Shown piece by piece: positions 35,601-45,693 of a stretch of 64,000 nt of DNA. The stretch covers positions 682,001 to 746,000 of the forward strand of contig SADC01000886.1 of assembly GCA_004194705.1 (NCBI GenBank). The letters run 5' to 3'. Origin of the DNA: Ditylenchus dipsaci. Lineage: Eukaryota; Nematoda; Chromadorea; Rhabditida; Anguinidae. The notes under the pieces were generated by a model. The model made no database searches. It worked only from the letters and a program-made list of their open reading frames with translations, and was not told where the DNA came from. Each line of letters starts with the position of its first letter. The first letter of the stretch is position 1. The translations under genes and the position numbers were made by a program.

Positions 35601-38208
35601 TCTGAGTACAGTCGACTCTCGATATAGTGACACCCCTGGGACCCACTCTTAGGTGTCACTATATAGAGTGTCCTTGTATCGATATAATTTTATTCACCGA
35701 AAACCTAACATTGAAGAACAAGTTAAAGAAGCGATGTCTAGGGGTAATTGGGGACACTGATTCCGAATATGGCGCTAAAAGGTCGAATTATCCCTAGACA
35801 ATGGTCAAACGAGTGAAAATGAATAGTGTGTTGCCAACATAGTGGGCCGCCGCCGGCGCACCTCTTCAGTTACCTTCGTCGCTTAACCTTTTTAACATTT
35901 TTCGGTGCGTAATTGTCGTGCGCAAATGTTGGTGCGCAAGTGTCGGTCCGCAAATGTCGTGATGCGCAAATTTCGCGTAACCCACTATATTAGAGTGTCA
36001 CTCTAGACATTTTCTTCTAGCGAAAACCAAACGAACCGACTCCAAGGTGTCACTATGTTGGAGTGTCACTATATCGAGGTGTGACTGTACCTTGGTCCCC
36101 CAAATCGAAAAAGCAAAAAAATTTAACACTAATTTTTCGTTGCTTTCTTGCGTTAACCACCGACTCCAGTGCGTGACTTTTGGGATTCCTGGCTCGTAAC
36201 TTCACGCTGAACACGATGATATTTTTGGTTTTGAAATTTTTCCTAGAATTTTTTTGATAGAGCCCTCTGAAAGTTGGAAGTTTTTCATTTTTTGTCTTGG
36301 CACGATCGTAACTTTTTATCGAGCCCAACCCATTTCAACAATGTTCGAAATCGAACGTTCGATTCGACAACCTTAGGAACGAATAACCATGCTATTCAAC
36401 CCAAAATTGTGTGCTGAAAACAGTTTGTTGATACCAGAATCGTGTTTGACTAACTAGAATCTCAATACCCTGGGTTATTTATGAAAAAACAGGACCCTAT
36501 TTAAAGGACCATATTGTTGATGACAATGGGAATTTAGAAAATTCAAATGCGCGCGGCACATTTTTCATTCCGAATTTTTTTTAATGATTTATATATATTA
36601 AGAACAAATGATCGAAATAACACAGCAGACGCGGGAATCGAACCTGAGACGGTAAAACCCCAACTGACATGAGCTCCAACTGACATGAGCTCCAACTGAC
36701 ATGAGCTCCAACTGACATGACCAACTGACATGAGTCCTAACTGATATGACCCGACTGAAATGAGTCCCAACTGACATGACCCAACTGACAAGATTCCCAA
36801 CTGACATGACGCAACTGAAATGAGCCATAACTAGTAATAAACAATGAAGTAGTAATAAACTTAGTAATAAACATGAAAACAAAATATATTTTATTCAATG
36901 AGTTAACAACAAAATAAGATCTAATTATAACGACAATTCAATAAAGGTAAATTCTTCAATGTTCTCCACAGCCCTCTTTCTTCCTCCTCCTCGTCCTTCC
37001 CTTGCTCGGCAACTGGCTCCTCTTCCATTTCTCGTCCACAATTCGAGCTGGCCGGTCCTAGGAAGCCGTTGTATAGAGCGTTTTTTGGTTGACAAAAGTG
37101 TTCATTGGTTGGCATATCATCGATCCAGACGTTCTTGGTTCCATCGCTTTTCTGACTGGCAGCGGTAGTTGTCGACCGGCACATTGTCCTTCTTCCACTT
37201 TACTCGCAGTGCGTAGCATCCTTTGCAGCGATAGTAGATGATCCTTGCGAACCGACTGCTGTTGTTGATGGACCAGGTAAAGCATTTGAGCGGATCTGCT
37301 GCGCATTCGATTATCGCTAGCTTCTTGCTTCCAACACGCTAATTGTAAGTGTAGACGATTTCGGACATCTGAAAATTCAAAATTTGAACGAAAATGACAC
37401 AAGAAACAAGGTTACAAAGCAAAAAATAAATTCGACCAACTAAATAAAAAAGAATGATTTCCCAAAATTAGTGCTCGTGTCAAGACACATAACATTTACA
37501 GTTTTTTAAAAACTAATGTCTGTTTGCCGAAGAGTCTTTTTGGCGCAAAAAAAGTCTGTTTGCAGCGAGGAAAAGCTTTGCCCAGTGCCCTTTAGTCACC
37601 AAACCTACGAAAAACATATTTTATGAAAGCAAATTTTTTAAGGACGAAACTTATTATTGTCGCCGAAAAACTGATTATTGTCGACGGTTTCATTCTCTTC
37701 GGTGATGAGCGACCGAAGAGATGAAACCGACGACAATAATCAGTTTTTCGGCGAAAATAATAAGTTTTGTCCATTTTTAATGCCTAAAATTGAATTTTTG
37801 GTAATTGTTTTTTCATAGCTTTTTACACGGCCTTTTCCTCTGTTTCTGGTCAGTCGGAGATTTTTTTGATAAATTTAGATTTAATATTCTTGCTCAGATT
37901 CATCAATCTGGCACAGTGTCTGTGATGCTTTTTTAATGCGCTAACCTTAGAGAGCACAAATCGGTCAGCAGCCTGGTGTTTCGGGTGGTTGACATCATAG
38001 TGCATCTCGCAAAGAAAAGGTGGAGACAATCTCGGCTGCACTCACACTGCTGGTGGGATGTCCAGAGTTGGCTTTGCAGGTTTGCTCTAAACATTCAAAT
38101 TATAGGGTGACTGCATTGATGTGCAAGCAAACCAATAGAAGATATGCGCATTCTGTTGGCAGCATCCTGGAGCTCAGCGATATTGGGGTCATCTTTACGT
38201 GAATTATT
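23685..38208 (-). CDS. tkt: Transketolase, 15 exons located, first exon missing
   Basis: Thiamine-diphosphate enzyme of the non-oxidative pentose phosphate pathway; moves two-carbon ketol units between sugar phosphates in the cytosol. Exons in order: 38133-38208, 37946-38086, 32411-32434, 32323-32361, 31967-32260, 31803-31915, 31710-31753, 31188-31399, 31077-31137, 25784-25940, 25628-25731, 25411-25572, 25184-25236, 23922-24121, 23685-23866. They sum to about 621 residues, close to the usual 623; only the first few residues lack an exon. Seen motifs: [15 protein letters not shown], the TPP motif [10 protein letters not shown] ending at N, catalytic Glu in [24 protein letters not shown], and C-terminus [10 protein letters not shown]. 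Exon 3 has only 24 bases (GHACPILY). Four single-base losses break the frame in exon 2 (two), exon 14 and exon 15, all in base runs. Introns hold many foldbacks. Confidence 0.94.
24172..25169. mobile_element. 1-kb palindrome inside transketolase intron 13
   Basis: Ends TACCTGGTGTAACAAAAG and CTTTTGTTACACCAGGTA are inverted, and the two halves pair along their whole length around a centre near 24668. A sub-unit with CACCATTTGGCTCCAAACA is tandemly duplicated within each arm. TA could be the target duplication. It fills almost all of the intron between 24122 and 25183. Confidence 0.85.
26048..27900. mobile_element. Element with GATCAGATC words in transketolase intron 9
   Basis: CAGAGGTGGGCAAAGATCAG and words such as AGATCGATCTAGATCAG at the left have approximate complements at 27852-27893. 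It contains a nested foldback at 26758-27484 and an inner hairpin near 26480-26610. Confidence 0.55.
26758..27484. mobile_element. Foldback with CACGATGGTG ends
   Basis: GAATCTGTAGAC near 26760 and GTCTACAGATTC near 27480 are inverted. The arms include TCACGCTAAACACGATGG and ATTATTGACGAAGTAGGTG. No ORF with recognisable domains. Confidence 0.7.
28236..28495. mobile_element. TA-flanked TACCGTAT family element
   Basis: TA on both sides; ends CCGTATTTACTGTATTAA and TTAATACAGTAAATACGG are perfect inverted repeats. Next to the left end the unit CTCTAATAACTCCCC is repeated. Inside are TATCTCAG and GTTGAGCACCCAAAAAT, shared with 30622-30871 and 57638-57913. Confidence 0.88.
28748..28968. mobile_element. 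TTAA-flanked AGGGGCATGCCC hairpin, intact
   Basis: TTAA at 28744-28747 and 28969-28972; ends AGGGGCATGCCCACGC and GCGTGGGTACGCCCCT. The core CTAATCATTGAACTTCTTTA and TTGATTTCTAACAAAAC is the same as in the GGGCCATTGCC hairpins. This is the undisturbed relative of 15635-18938. Confidence 0.88.
28973..29203. mobile_element. TTAA-flanked AGGGGCATGCCCG hairpin, abutting the previous one
   Basis: Shares the TTAA at 28969-28972 with the preceding element and ends at the TTAA of 29204-29207. Internal words GGGGACCAGCA and GTGCTGGTCCC match the 15045-15277 subfamily rather than its immediate neighbour. Confidence 0.87.
29262..29472. mobile_element. Hairpin element, CCGGATTCATGTTCAGC ends
   Basis: CCGGATTCATGTTCAGC pairs with GCTGAACATGAATCCGG. 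The arms also share AAGTTCATGTCAAATTT and CTCGAGACAATAAA. No ORF. In transketolase intron 9. Confidence 0.75.
29698..30417. mobile_element. Foldback hosting a GCGGTAGGCCC element
   Basis: AAGTATAGGCACTTGTGCAC and its approximate complement near 30400 define the ends; arms share GTTGTTTCCTAACAATTTCC. The GCGGTAGGCCC-family copy at 29955-30180 occupies the middle. Confidence 0.7.
30426..30594. mobile_element. Solo CGTTGTGCGC hairpin
   Basis: Ends CGTTGTGCGCAAAACAGATA and its complement, filled with words such as AGATAAAATTTTATCTG. CGTATG occurs on both flanks. It is a small relative of the 47641-49736 foldback. Confidence 0.8.
30622..30871. mobile_element. TA-flanked TACCGTAT family element, word GCCGCCTTATT
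   Basis: TA at both ends; left end CCGTATTTCCTGTAATAAGG and right end complement. The terminal word here is GGCGGCATGCCGCC and GCCGCCTTATTA, unlike the AACTCCCC word of 28236-28495, while the interior is shared. Confidence 0.82.
32697..33349. mobile_element. Pogo-like element, word CTATATAACATAA
   Basis: CAGTCGAACCTGTCTATAAC at the left and GTGGTTCGACTG at the right. The word TATATAACATAA occurs about eight times near the two ends. No transposase. In transketolase intron 2. Confidence 0.8.
33380..33510. repeat. AAACCGCA word array
   Basis: AAAACCGCAAAACCG-type words and complements recur about ten times; probably another small word-array element. Confidence 0.55.
33640..33701. mobile_element. 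62-bp hAT-type element, word GGGAATATTCCCGGG, TSD GTATATAA
   Basis: Perfect 8-bp duplications GTATATAA at 33632-33639 and 33702-33709 surround just 62 bp starting TAGGGTTGTACAATGGG and ending TTTCTACAACTCTA. A longer copy with the same ends is at 57388-57571. Confidence 0.9.
33785..33960. mobile_element. Left-truncated AGGGGCATGCCC hairpin
   Basis: Contains the core CTAATCATGAACTTTTGT and its complement, and the right end GCGTGGGCATGCCCA before TTAA. The left terminus is missing. Confidence 0.65.
33961..34230. repeat. GGTTTTCGTTAAG and ACCGACTCGATAC words
   Basis: GGTTTTCGTTAAGCGG recurs three times near 33964-34005. Then CCGATTCGTG, AACCGACTCGATAC and CCGACTGGATAC occur. No intact element could be delimited. 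Confidence 0.4.
34600..34801. mobile_element. Small element, word GACCGGGTACA
   Basis: TACGACCGGGTACATATTAT and its complement bound about 200 bp; each end has two or three GACCGGGTACA words. Nested in the 34302-35982 element. Confidence 0.65.
34885..35333. mobile_element. TTAA-flanked AGGGGCATGCTCG element with tRNA-like insert
   Basis: TTAA at 34881-34884 and 35334-35337; ends AGGGGCATGCTCG and GCGAGCATGCCCT are inverted, then GGCAGGTACCAGC and complement. Inside are a tRNA-like segment and repeats of TAGCGAGTCGCAG (35055-35165). Confidence 0.85.
34988..35062 (-). other. tRNA-like sequence
   Basis: Minus strand has GGCTGTTCAATGGTGAAGC (A-box region) and GGTTCGATTCC (B-box) at tRNA-like spacing. 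The possible anticodon loop reads TTGTGAA. The acceptor stem does not close, so a pseudo-tRNA or SINE head. Confidence 0.45.
36089..36620. other. Transketolase intron 2, unassigned
   Basis: No gene seen. TTAAAGGACCATATTG near 36500 resembles the start of a TTAA-type element like the one near 15910, but no partner end was found. Confidence 0.35.
36625..36830. repeat. CAACTGACATGAG word array with tRNA-like fragment
   Basis: CAACTGACATGAGCTC and variants recur about ten times. At 36628-36665 the minus strand reads a B-box (GGTTCGATTCC) within TCTCAGGTTCGATTCCCGCG. Probably a short-word element carrying a tRNA-derived piece. Confidence 0.6.
37090..37380 (-). pseudogene. Cys-containing ORF remnant, possibly zinc-binding
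   Basis: Minus-strand frame with [20 protein letters not shown], then [20 protein letters not shown] and [11 protein letters not shown]. The spacing of aromatic residues with C-x2-C recalls FLYWCH-type fingers found in some DNA-transposon proteins, but the match is loose and the closing His residues are not evident. Stops occur shortly up- and downstream. It lies in transketolase intron 2, so if real it is a transposon-derived fragment. Confidence 0.3.
37638..37772. repeat. Hairpin, GACGGTTTCATTCTCTTCGG
   Basis: GACGGTTTCATTCTCTTCGG pairs with its complement across a short loop (centre near 37705); arms extend to CGAAACTTATTATTGTCGCC. Non-coding. Confidence 0.75.
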
Positions 38209-38712
38209 CTTAAAATAGAAACAATAATACCTAACGATATCTGTGACACGTCAAATTTTTCAGAGCGCAATTTATGATTAAAAAATATCTACCGTCGACT
38301 CCTCTAGAATGACCTGCCACTGGCCACAGTGGCCAGCCTTCCACGTGCCACTACAGTCGACGCTCGATAGTACGTACCCCTTGAGGACCGGCCGGAAGGG
38401 TACGTACTATCGAGCGTACGTACTATCAAAGGTACGTACAATCGAGAGTCCTGCTAAAATTATACTTTACCGAGTATGTTCAAAATTGGGGTTTTAGCGT
38501 CTTTTAAGGCATTTTCTCTAAAATGGACCACACCTCTTCCCTCGATTTTTTCGAAGTTTCTAGATTTGGTTCATTCGAAAGAGCAACTTACCGTATTTTC
38601 TGTATTAAGCCCTCCCTCTCTAATAACTCCCCTCTGTAATAAGTCCCCCTATATGGACCTCATATCTCAGCACAGAGAAAATATTTCGCAAATCTGTTTT
38701 TTTGCGTTTTGT

Positions 38713-41700
38713 TTTGAGAAAATGTTTGCGGATTTTAAATTTTTAAGTCTGAACAAACCAAACCAAGTGGTCGTCCACTTATCTAAACAATTTTTGCGTA
38801 TTCATGTTGTAAAACTTTTTCTGACTAATTCGGACACTGAAGATGGTTTGATAATAGTGAAATAAGGTTTTGGTGTGGTATTTTTTATCCAAGCTTTCGG
38901 TGACCGGAAGCGTTAAAAGTGGGTCACTTGCTCAGATCATGCTCTGAAAAACCATGTCAGCAAACATGTGCGAAGCTTCGTGAAGCATTGGGTACCTCAT
39001 GATTTATGCATAAACTCAGGACATTTCAAAACATAGAAAGCATATATTCATGGAAGCATATATTCATAAAAAGATTGAACGTAAAAAAAATTTGAAAAAC
39101 GTATATTTTCGAAAAAAAATAATTCGAAAAAAGAAATTCGCGAAAGCTGCTACGCGAATACAGAAATGTTGAAGGGAAAGTTCGAAACTCGAAAGGTTCG
39201 AAAACGGAAAAAATCGAACGAAAGGTTCGAAACGGAATAAATTTCAAAGTCGCACAATTTCAAACTGATAAGTTCGAAACTCAAGAGACAGAGTTCTTTA
39301 AAAGACCATGGTTTTTGCGCGCAGTGGCATGACAAAATTTGAATTGGCGGGGGACACTTCTTTTGGTCTCTCACTGTACTCTTTGCAAAGATGTACTCTT
39401 TCCAATTCAAATTTTGGTCATACCACTGCGCGCAAAAACTATGGTCCTTTAAAGGAGGGGTGAAAGCTGTTAAGGAGATGGACTCGACACGAAGGATTAT
39501 TTCAAGTTTTTGTGCTTTTTCAATGTGGTTTTTGAGACATATTTGTAGCAACTCGTGTTGCCGATGTCAGACAAACTGTGCAAAATTAAAAGTTGGGATT
39601 AGCATCATCAATTTCAGAATTTCTGAATTCCTTTAACACTAAAAAGCCGGTTTGTACTAATGGGAGCGTTTTGTTCAGAATTTCATGCTGAACAAGATAA
39701 GCGGAAGAAAGTTTCAAAAAAAGTTCTTTTTCGACTTTTTAAATAGAAAATCATTGATGGACACACACTATTTGAGTGTAACTTTTCACCTGCGAACAGA
39801 ATTGTGTAGCTAAAGTGCATATTTGGTGCAGAATTTGACAGGCTTTAAAATAAATACAACTTAGTCGGGCAAGTTGCCGTACAACATGCCAAATATTAGT
39901 ATTTTTCAAAAACCTATGAAATATAGAATTAAGTTCCTTCGTATAAAGACTACAAAATCATTGCTATCACCTTTTTTATTTCAGTATACTTACAGCAGCA
40001 GAAAGCACAGATTCTGCGCATTATTTTGATACCAAAGACAACAGAAATCATAACATAAAGCAGTACCAGGATCAAGAAGTTAGTTGATGAACCAGGCTTT
40101 TTCGGGTTAATTCGAATTCGCGCCTTTCTTGGCTTTCTGTATTTTCACGTTTTCTCGACAAAAAAATCTTTTTTTTTTTAATTTGGGGAGTTAATGTTGA
40201 GAAGAGCTCAAACATGCGGTTTCAACCGTAAAAAGCTCAAAAGCAACTTTAAGCTTTTCTATTGTAAATTTCGAAATGGGGGCGATTTAAAGCCAAATGG
40301 ATGGCCTAATGTATGCGTTGGTAGTTTTCTATGGAGAAATTAGACAACCGGGACACTTTTCAACAAATCCGGGACACTTTTAAGCTTTTTTAAGGGAAAT
40401 TTGAAAACCGGGACACTTTTAAGCCAATCCGGGACACTTTTAAGCTAATCCGGGACACTTTAATTCTCTACCGAGAATAATCTTTTTCGATTTTTTACCT
40501 TTCGTCCAACAATTTTTTGCAGTTTTTTTGGTGTTACCTTTACTCTTTTGAACTTTTCAGCCACAATGCCGAAGCTAACTAAACCGCTATCACGGAAAAA
40601 TGAGGTGGACAGCCACTAAATGACACTAGCTAACCAGTAACTCCACTGGAATGCCAGAAAGTCTGAAATCCCAGTGGATTACCACTGGCATTCCAGTGGT
40701 GAATCGCTGATTAAGTGGCAAATTAGGGAATCCGCCATTTACAACTGGGGTAAAGGTAGTGATCCAACTAACAAGGGAACCGTTTGAACTGTACGATTCG
40801 ATTCGAAAATTCTGACAAAGCCATCTTGTAGAGCATAGTTGATTTACTATATAGAATTTCAATATTTTTTCCCCACAGACAAAAAAATCGAATTGGAGAG
40901 TCGAGAAAGATCAAGCCAAAACTGCCATGGTCCCCTTCCTGTGATTTTCAAAAACAAATTTTTCTACAGGCAAGCCTTCATACAGTGACACCCTAAATTT
41001 TCGATTCCTAACTGTGTTTAAATAGTGTCAGACCCTGCTAAGTATCGAGCTTTTGCGGTGTCACCATATCAAGGATGGATTATAAACAAATACATTTTTA
41101 ATCTACAGGGGGATCAAGGCCGTTGTGGCTCGATTTTTTTCGAGTCTCCAGATTTGATTTTTTCTGTCTGTGGGGAAAAAATATTGAAATTCTATATAGT
41201 AAATCAACTATGCTCTACAAGATGGCTTTGTCAGAATTTTCGAATCGAATCGTACAGTTCAAACGGTTCCTTGTAAGCTCGCAACCGGTTGGTTTTTGAG
41301 CTGTTTGAATTGCCTTTTTATGGTTGATTATTAGGATGAAAGTCGATACAGCCTCTCAAGTGACCTTCATCAAGCACAACTTGATGCACGATCCTTTTAT
41401 GAATGATTTCGATCGAATTGTGGCAATAAAAGATTGTTCTGATTCTTACCAAAAAAAAAAAGATTCTTTCTGAGAATATTCTCGGAAAGAATCTTACCGG
41501 GAAAATTCACAACCCTAGTAAAAACCCATCCAAAAAAGGTTGATTAGTATTCGCTTGCAATTCGATTTTTAGATTATTTTTTAAAGGAATTCAGAAATTC
41601 TGAAATTGATGATGCTAATCCAACTTTTAATTTTGCACAAGTTTGTCTGACATCGCAACACCGAGTTGTCTACAAAATATGTCTCAAAACCACATTGAAA

Positions 41701-42513
41701 AAGCACAAAACTTGAAATAATCCTTTCGTGTCGAGTCCATCTCCTTAACAGCTTTCACCCCTCCTTTAAAGGACCATAGTTTTTGCGCGCAGTGGTATGA
41801 CCAAAATTTGAATTGGAAAGAGTACATCTTTGCAAAGAGTACAGTGAGAGACCAAAGAGAAGTGTCCCCCGCCAATTCAAATTTTTGTCATGCCACTGCG
41901 CGCAAAAACCATGGTCTTTTAAGACTCTGTCTCTTGAGTTTCGAACTTATCAGTTTGAAATTGTGCGACTTTGAATTTATTCCGTTTTCGAACCTTTCCG
42001 TTTTCGATTTTTTCCGTTTTCGAACCTTTCGAGTTTCGAACTTTCCCTTCAAGAACATTTCTGTATTCGGTAGCAGCTTTCGCGAATTTCTTTTTCGAAT
42101 TATTTTTTTTCGAAAATATACGTTTTCAAAATTTTTTTTACGTTCAATCTTTTTATGAATATATGCTTCCATGAATATATGCTTTCTATGTTGTTTGAAA
42201 TGTCCTGAGTTTATGCATAAATCATGAGGTACCCATATGCTTCACGAAGCTTCGCACATGTTTTGCTGACATGGTTTTTCAGAGCATGACCTGAGCAAGT
42301 GACCCTTTAACGCTTCCGGTCTCCGAAAGCTTGGATAAAAAATACCACACCAAACCTTATTTCACTATTATCAACCATCTTCAGCGTGTCCGAATTAGTC
42401 CAGAAAAAGTTTTACAACATGAAATACGCAAAAATTGTTTAGATAAAGTGGACGACCACTTGGTTTGGTTTGTTCAGACTTAAAAATTTAAATTCCCGCA
42501 ACATTTTCTCAAA
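38713..42513. mobile_element. 3.8-kb foldback with about 930-bp arms
   Basis: The arm 38713-39640 is the inverted copy of 41580-42513, matching in order through TCTGAACAAACC, GCATATATTCATGGAAGC, GCGCGCAGTGG and CAGCTTTCACCCCTCC. A second inverted pair inside (about 40780-40865 and 41180-41275, with GACAAAGCCATCTTGTAGAG) makes the loop itself fold back. Small AAGACCATGG hairpins (39297-39454 and the mirrored copy) lie within the arms. Frames in the arms are mirror images, not genes. Confidence 0.85.
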
Positions 42514-42629
42514 CCGACGTTGATGGTTCGAATCCTATGACTGCAAAAATACTATCTAGGTGGTTTAGATACTATTCGGTATGGACCAATTCGGTATGGA
42601 TCAATTCGGTGTTGATCAATTTGCTTAAT

Positions 42630-42840
42630 CCCGTAAATGGATACTCTCCTGGACCAGGTGTACCTACCCCTCATTTTGAGGTTAGGGTGGATGAAGTCGC
42701 AGTTTTGGTCCTATCAAACAGGATTTTTTATACGATTTTACGAATGAAATCATTATTGGTTTTTCGGTTTGACCACTTTTTATTTTTTTTCAGGCCATCC
42801 AGGTGGATATGCAGCTGACCAGGAGGTACCTATCCTAGAT
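42630..42840 (+). repeat. Two units of the CCAGGTGG palindromic repeat
   Basis: CTGGACCAGGTGTACCTACC, then a spacer with TTTGGTCCTATCAAAC, then CAGGCCATCCAGGTGGATAT. These match the tandem array at 46840-47590. Confidence 0.6.
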
Positions 42841-43734
42841 TTCGGGGTTTGAGTGGATGAAATTGCAGCTTTGATCTTATCAAACAGGATTTACCACACA
42901 ATTTGAACGTCAGAAACAAGGGGTTAAATGTGGTTTATTGACTGTGACTTTTGAACATACAGGTAAAGGACAGGCAAGCAGTTGATAAAGCTTATACTCG
43001 TATAAAGAACAATCTTAAAAGTAAGTTATCGAAGACATGAATATTCGAACCCATTTTCTCCAAAACGGAAAGCTCTAAAGCTCTTTAAGGATAGAGCCGA
43101 AAATTCAAATTCTATTTAAATGCTGAAACTCAAAAATAGTCAAAGTTATCACCAGCTTATGGTTGCTCGTCACTTTGGTCACTAACTAGACCAAAATTTA
43201 ATAAAAATTTAATGACACATTCAATTTTCACTTGCGATTTTTCAAAGTACGTACTATCGAGCGTCGATTATTCAGTTGGGGACAGCTCTGGGTTACGTAC
43301 TAGGAAGCGTGCGTACTATCGCGTTTTAAAAATTGTCTTATTTTAATAGAATCCAACAAAACGATGAAAAATGTACGTCTTGCGAGCGCGACTGTATCAT
43401 ATTATTTATTTGGTTAGCCACAAAAATATTCTTTGTAAAGAACCCCCAGCCATAAAGGCCTTCTTATGACGGCACATTGATCATGTCTCTAGGCTGACAC
43501 TATAAGGAAAGGATTTTACTGTAAATATTTATTGTCTATTGAGGGATAATAGCTTTAATAGCCAACTGAAGTATCAGCGATGTCAAATCATGGGCTGGAA
43601 ACGGGGTATTTTTTACAATAAAACTGTATTAGGGACAAAATGAGAAAGAAGATTCTAGACTAACCCAATCTGTATTATCAATATAAGAAATCTGCGATTC
43701 AATAAATACCTTGGGCAGAAAACAATAATATCTA

Positions 43735-43904
43735 CAGTTGGCTCCTTCCATGGTGCACACCCAAGAGACCGGCGCCAGGTGTGCACTATGGCGGGTGGTG
43801 CACTATGGCGGGGGTTACTATGAAGGGAGTTGACTGTGTGTTGGCCAACCACATCAGAGCCGGGTGTGCACTATGGCGGGGTACACTATGGAGGGAGTTG
43901 ACTG
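43735..43904. mobile_element. Pogo-like miniature, word GTGCACTATGGCGGG
   Basis: TA both sides; ends CAGTTGGCTCCTTCCATGG and GGAGGGAGTTGACTG. The word GTGCACTATGGCGGG is repeated four times. A relative of the fragment at 19137. Confidence 0.8.
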
Positions 43905-44626
43905 TACCTCGTTCCTTACACTAAATTTACAAATGAGCAGAACGAAGCAAAACTTCCCAAAAGATTTACAGAAAAATAAATTTGAAGAAAAAGAAACGGA
44001 TCTTGAAGTGAGAAAGAATTTCGATGCTTAGAAAACTGAACAGACTGATAAGAGGTGCCTTGCTTCACAATTGTGTGTAAGTTCTGTAATAGTGGCGAAT
44101 CAGTTTTTAATCATGCCATCCCTTGCTCAATGTGATTGATCTTTCGATAAGTTACAACAGAGAACGCTGGGAAATGTGTATATTTAAATAGATAGCAGTG
44201 ACTGCAGTGTAGTCAGTGATAATCACTCCGTTGCTATAACCTTTTTCGTCGGACTGTAAGGTCTTTGGTGGTAGAGACCTATCAGCGCTGGAAACTATGA
44301 GAGCAAAAGAAAGAACTGTAGAGAAATCACACAAACATCAAAAACACCCTTTAGAAAAGTGGTTGTCTTGACGAGAAATATTTCGAGAAACTTAAATCTC
44401 AAGCAATGAGTTCTGGAAGGAGGAAGATTTTCAGAAAAACCCTTGGATAAAGTTCACTTAATTGAGCCCTGATTAATTTCGTCGATACAGCGCAGGTTTG
44501 TGGGATTATCAGAATGGACCCCATCCGTTGCATGACCGTATTTTCGCACACAATGGGTCGTATCGAGAGCGTAAACAAGAGTGTGTGGAACCGTAAATGG
44601 TGTATTTTACGTATCTTGGCCATTAT
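43905..44626. other. AT-rich spacer, no gene seen
   Basis: Only short frames on either strand. The missing first exon of transketolase could in principle lie between 38.2 kb and here, but I could not identify it. Confidence 0.35.
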
Positions 44627-44819
44627 CGGCACACCCTGAGACTGACTTAAATTTTTCTGATATCAACCGATTCTGACAAAAATTAATTCTGACAAAAATT
44701 CAAACTGACAATAATTTGTCTTGACAGGATTTTTCTGAATAAAACTCATATAGCAAAAACTGTTTCGAAATTAAGGGTTCTAATTAAAAATGGTCTTGTC
44801 TTGAATTTCGCCTGTTTAT

Positions 44820-45416
44820 GGACACGGTCGTTCGCCCCCTGTTCATTTCGCCCCCTGTATCGTTTCGCCCCCTGTATTGTTTCGCCCCCTAGTTCATTTC
44901 GCCCCCTAGTTCATTTCGCCCAAGTTCATTTCGCCCCTGTATTGTTTCGCCCCCGAAATTCATATTTATCCCGAAATTCAAATTCGTGGTCGAACTCATA
45001 TAAAGGGCTCATATAACTCATATATAAAGGGTCAGTCCCTATCCCGGACCATGTACCCCAAAGGGTCAGCCCTTATCCCGGACCATGTACCCCCAAAGGG
45101 GCTTCCTATTGAAATAGGTTGCCTGCCGAGGCAGGCAGGTAGAAATCTAAAAAAGTCAAAAAGTTCTCTGTTTTTTAACTGTTTATGTTACCTTGCAATA
45201 AAACTGTTTTCTTTGATCTCAATTTAATTCTGCTAATGACCAAACTAATGAAAAATCAATTATCGCTAACTTCGTGAACTAGGGGGCGAAACAATACAGG
45301 GGGCGAAACGATACAGGGGGCGAAATGAACTAGGGGCGAACGATACAGGGGCGAAATGAACTAGGGGCGAAACGATACAGGGGGCGAAATGAACAGGGGG
45401 CGAAACGATACGTACC
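44820..45416. mobile_element. TTTCGCCCC word element, copy 1
   Basis: Ends GGACACGGTCGTTCGCCCC and GGGGCGAAACGATACGTACC. Each arm holds seven or eight CATTTCGCCCCCTGTATCG-like words. Flanks read CTGTTTAT (44812-44819) and CTGTTTTAT (45417-45425), a 9-bp duplication if one T is missing on the left. The centre has AAAGGGTCAGCCCTTATCC and the GGTTGCCTGCC palindrome. Confidence 0.82.
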
Positions 45417-45693
45417 CTGTTTTATTGGCTGTATTGGGTTTCGATTTTATTAGTTTCGAAATGTGCCTGAGCAACTAACCCGCTTTAACCCTTCCAGTCT
45501 TCAAAATCTTGGGTAGGTATACCTGGTTAGGTGGATATTCACTTGGATGGCCTGAAAATAAAATTGAGTCAGATTCAAAAACAAATCATCTATTTTATCA
45601 TACGTAAAATAGTGTGGTGAATTGGGTTTGATAAGAGCAAAACTCCGATTTCACCTACCCATACCCAAAACCCGAAATTGGTACCCCTGGTCC

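Larger units (their letters stand above)
34302..35982. mobile_element. hAT-like element with GGTTACGCGA ends
   Basis: GGTTACGCGACATTTGCGCA and TGCGCAAATTTCGCGTAACC are inverted. Flanks CCCTATAT (34294-34301) and CACTATAT (35983-35990) agree at 7 of 8 bases. Words GTGCGCAAATGTCG repeat near the right end. It contains several later insertions. Confidence 0.75.
34238..36084. mobile_element. Pogo-like element(s), word GATATAGTGACACC, with insertions
   Basis: Left ends are visible at 34238 (CCTCGATATAGTGACACC) and at 35614 (CAGTCGACTCTCGATATAG), and one right end near 36084 (ATCGAGGTGTGACTG then TA). GTGTCACTATAT words occur beside each. At least one copy is inserted in or next to another; the 34302-35982 element also splits the outer copy. 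Confidence 0.7.
38354..43394. mobile_element. Pogo-like element, word GTACGTACTATCGAG, heavily inserted
   Basis: TA on both sides; left end CAGTCGACGCTCGATAGTAC, right end TTGCGAGCGCGACTG. The words GTACGTACTATCGAG and GGTACGTAC cluster at 38370-38450 and 43240-43390. Between them lie a truncated TACCGTAT copy (38591-38712), the 38713-42513 foldback, and CCAGGTGG repeat units. Confidence 0.78.

Noticed and set aside
38476..42174. Several frames of 80-130 codons in the foldback arms, apparently paired genes
   Set aside because: They are the same sequence read on opposite strands of the two arms; no known motif is found.
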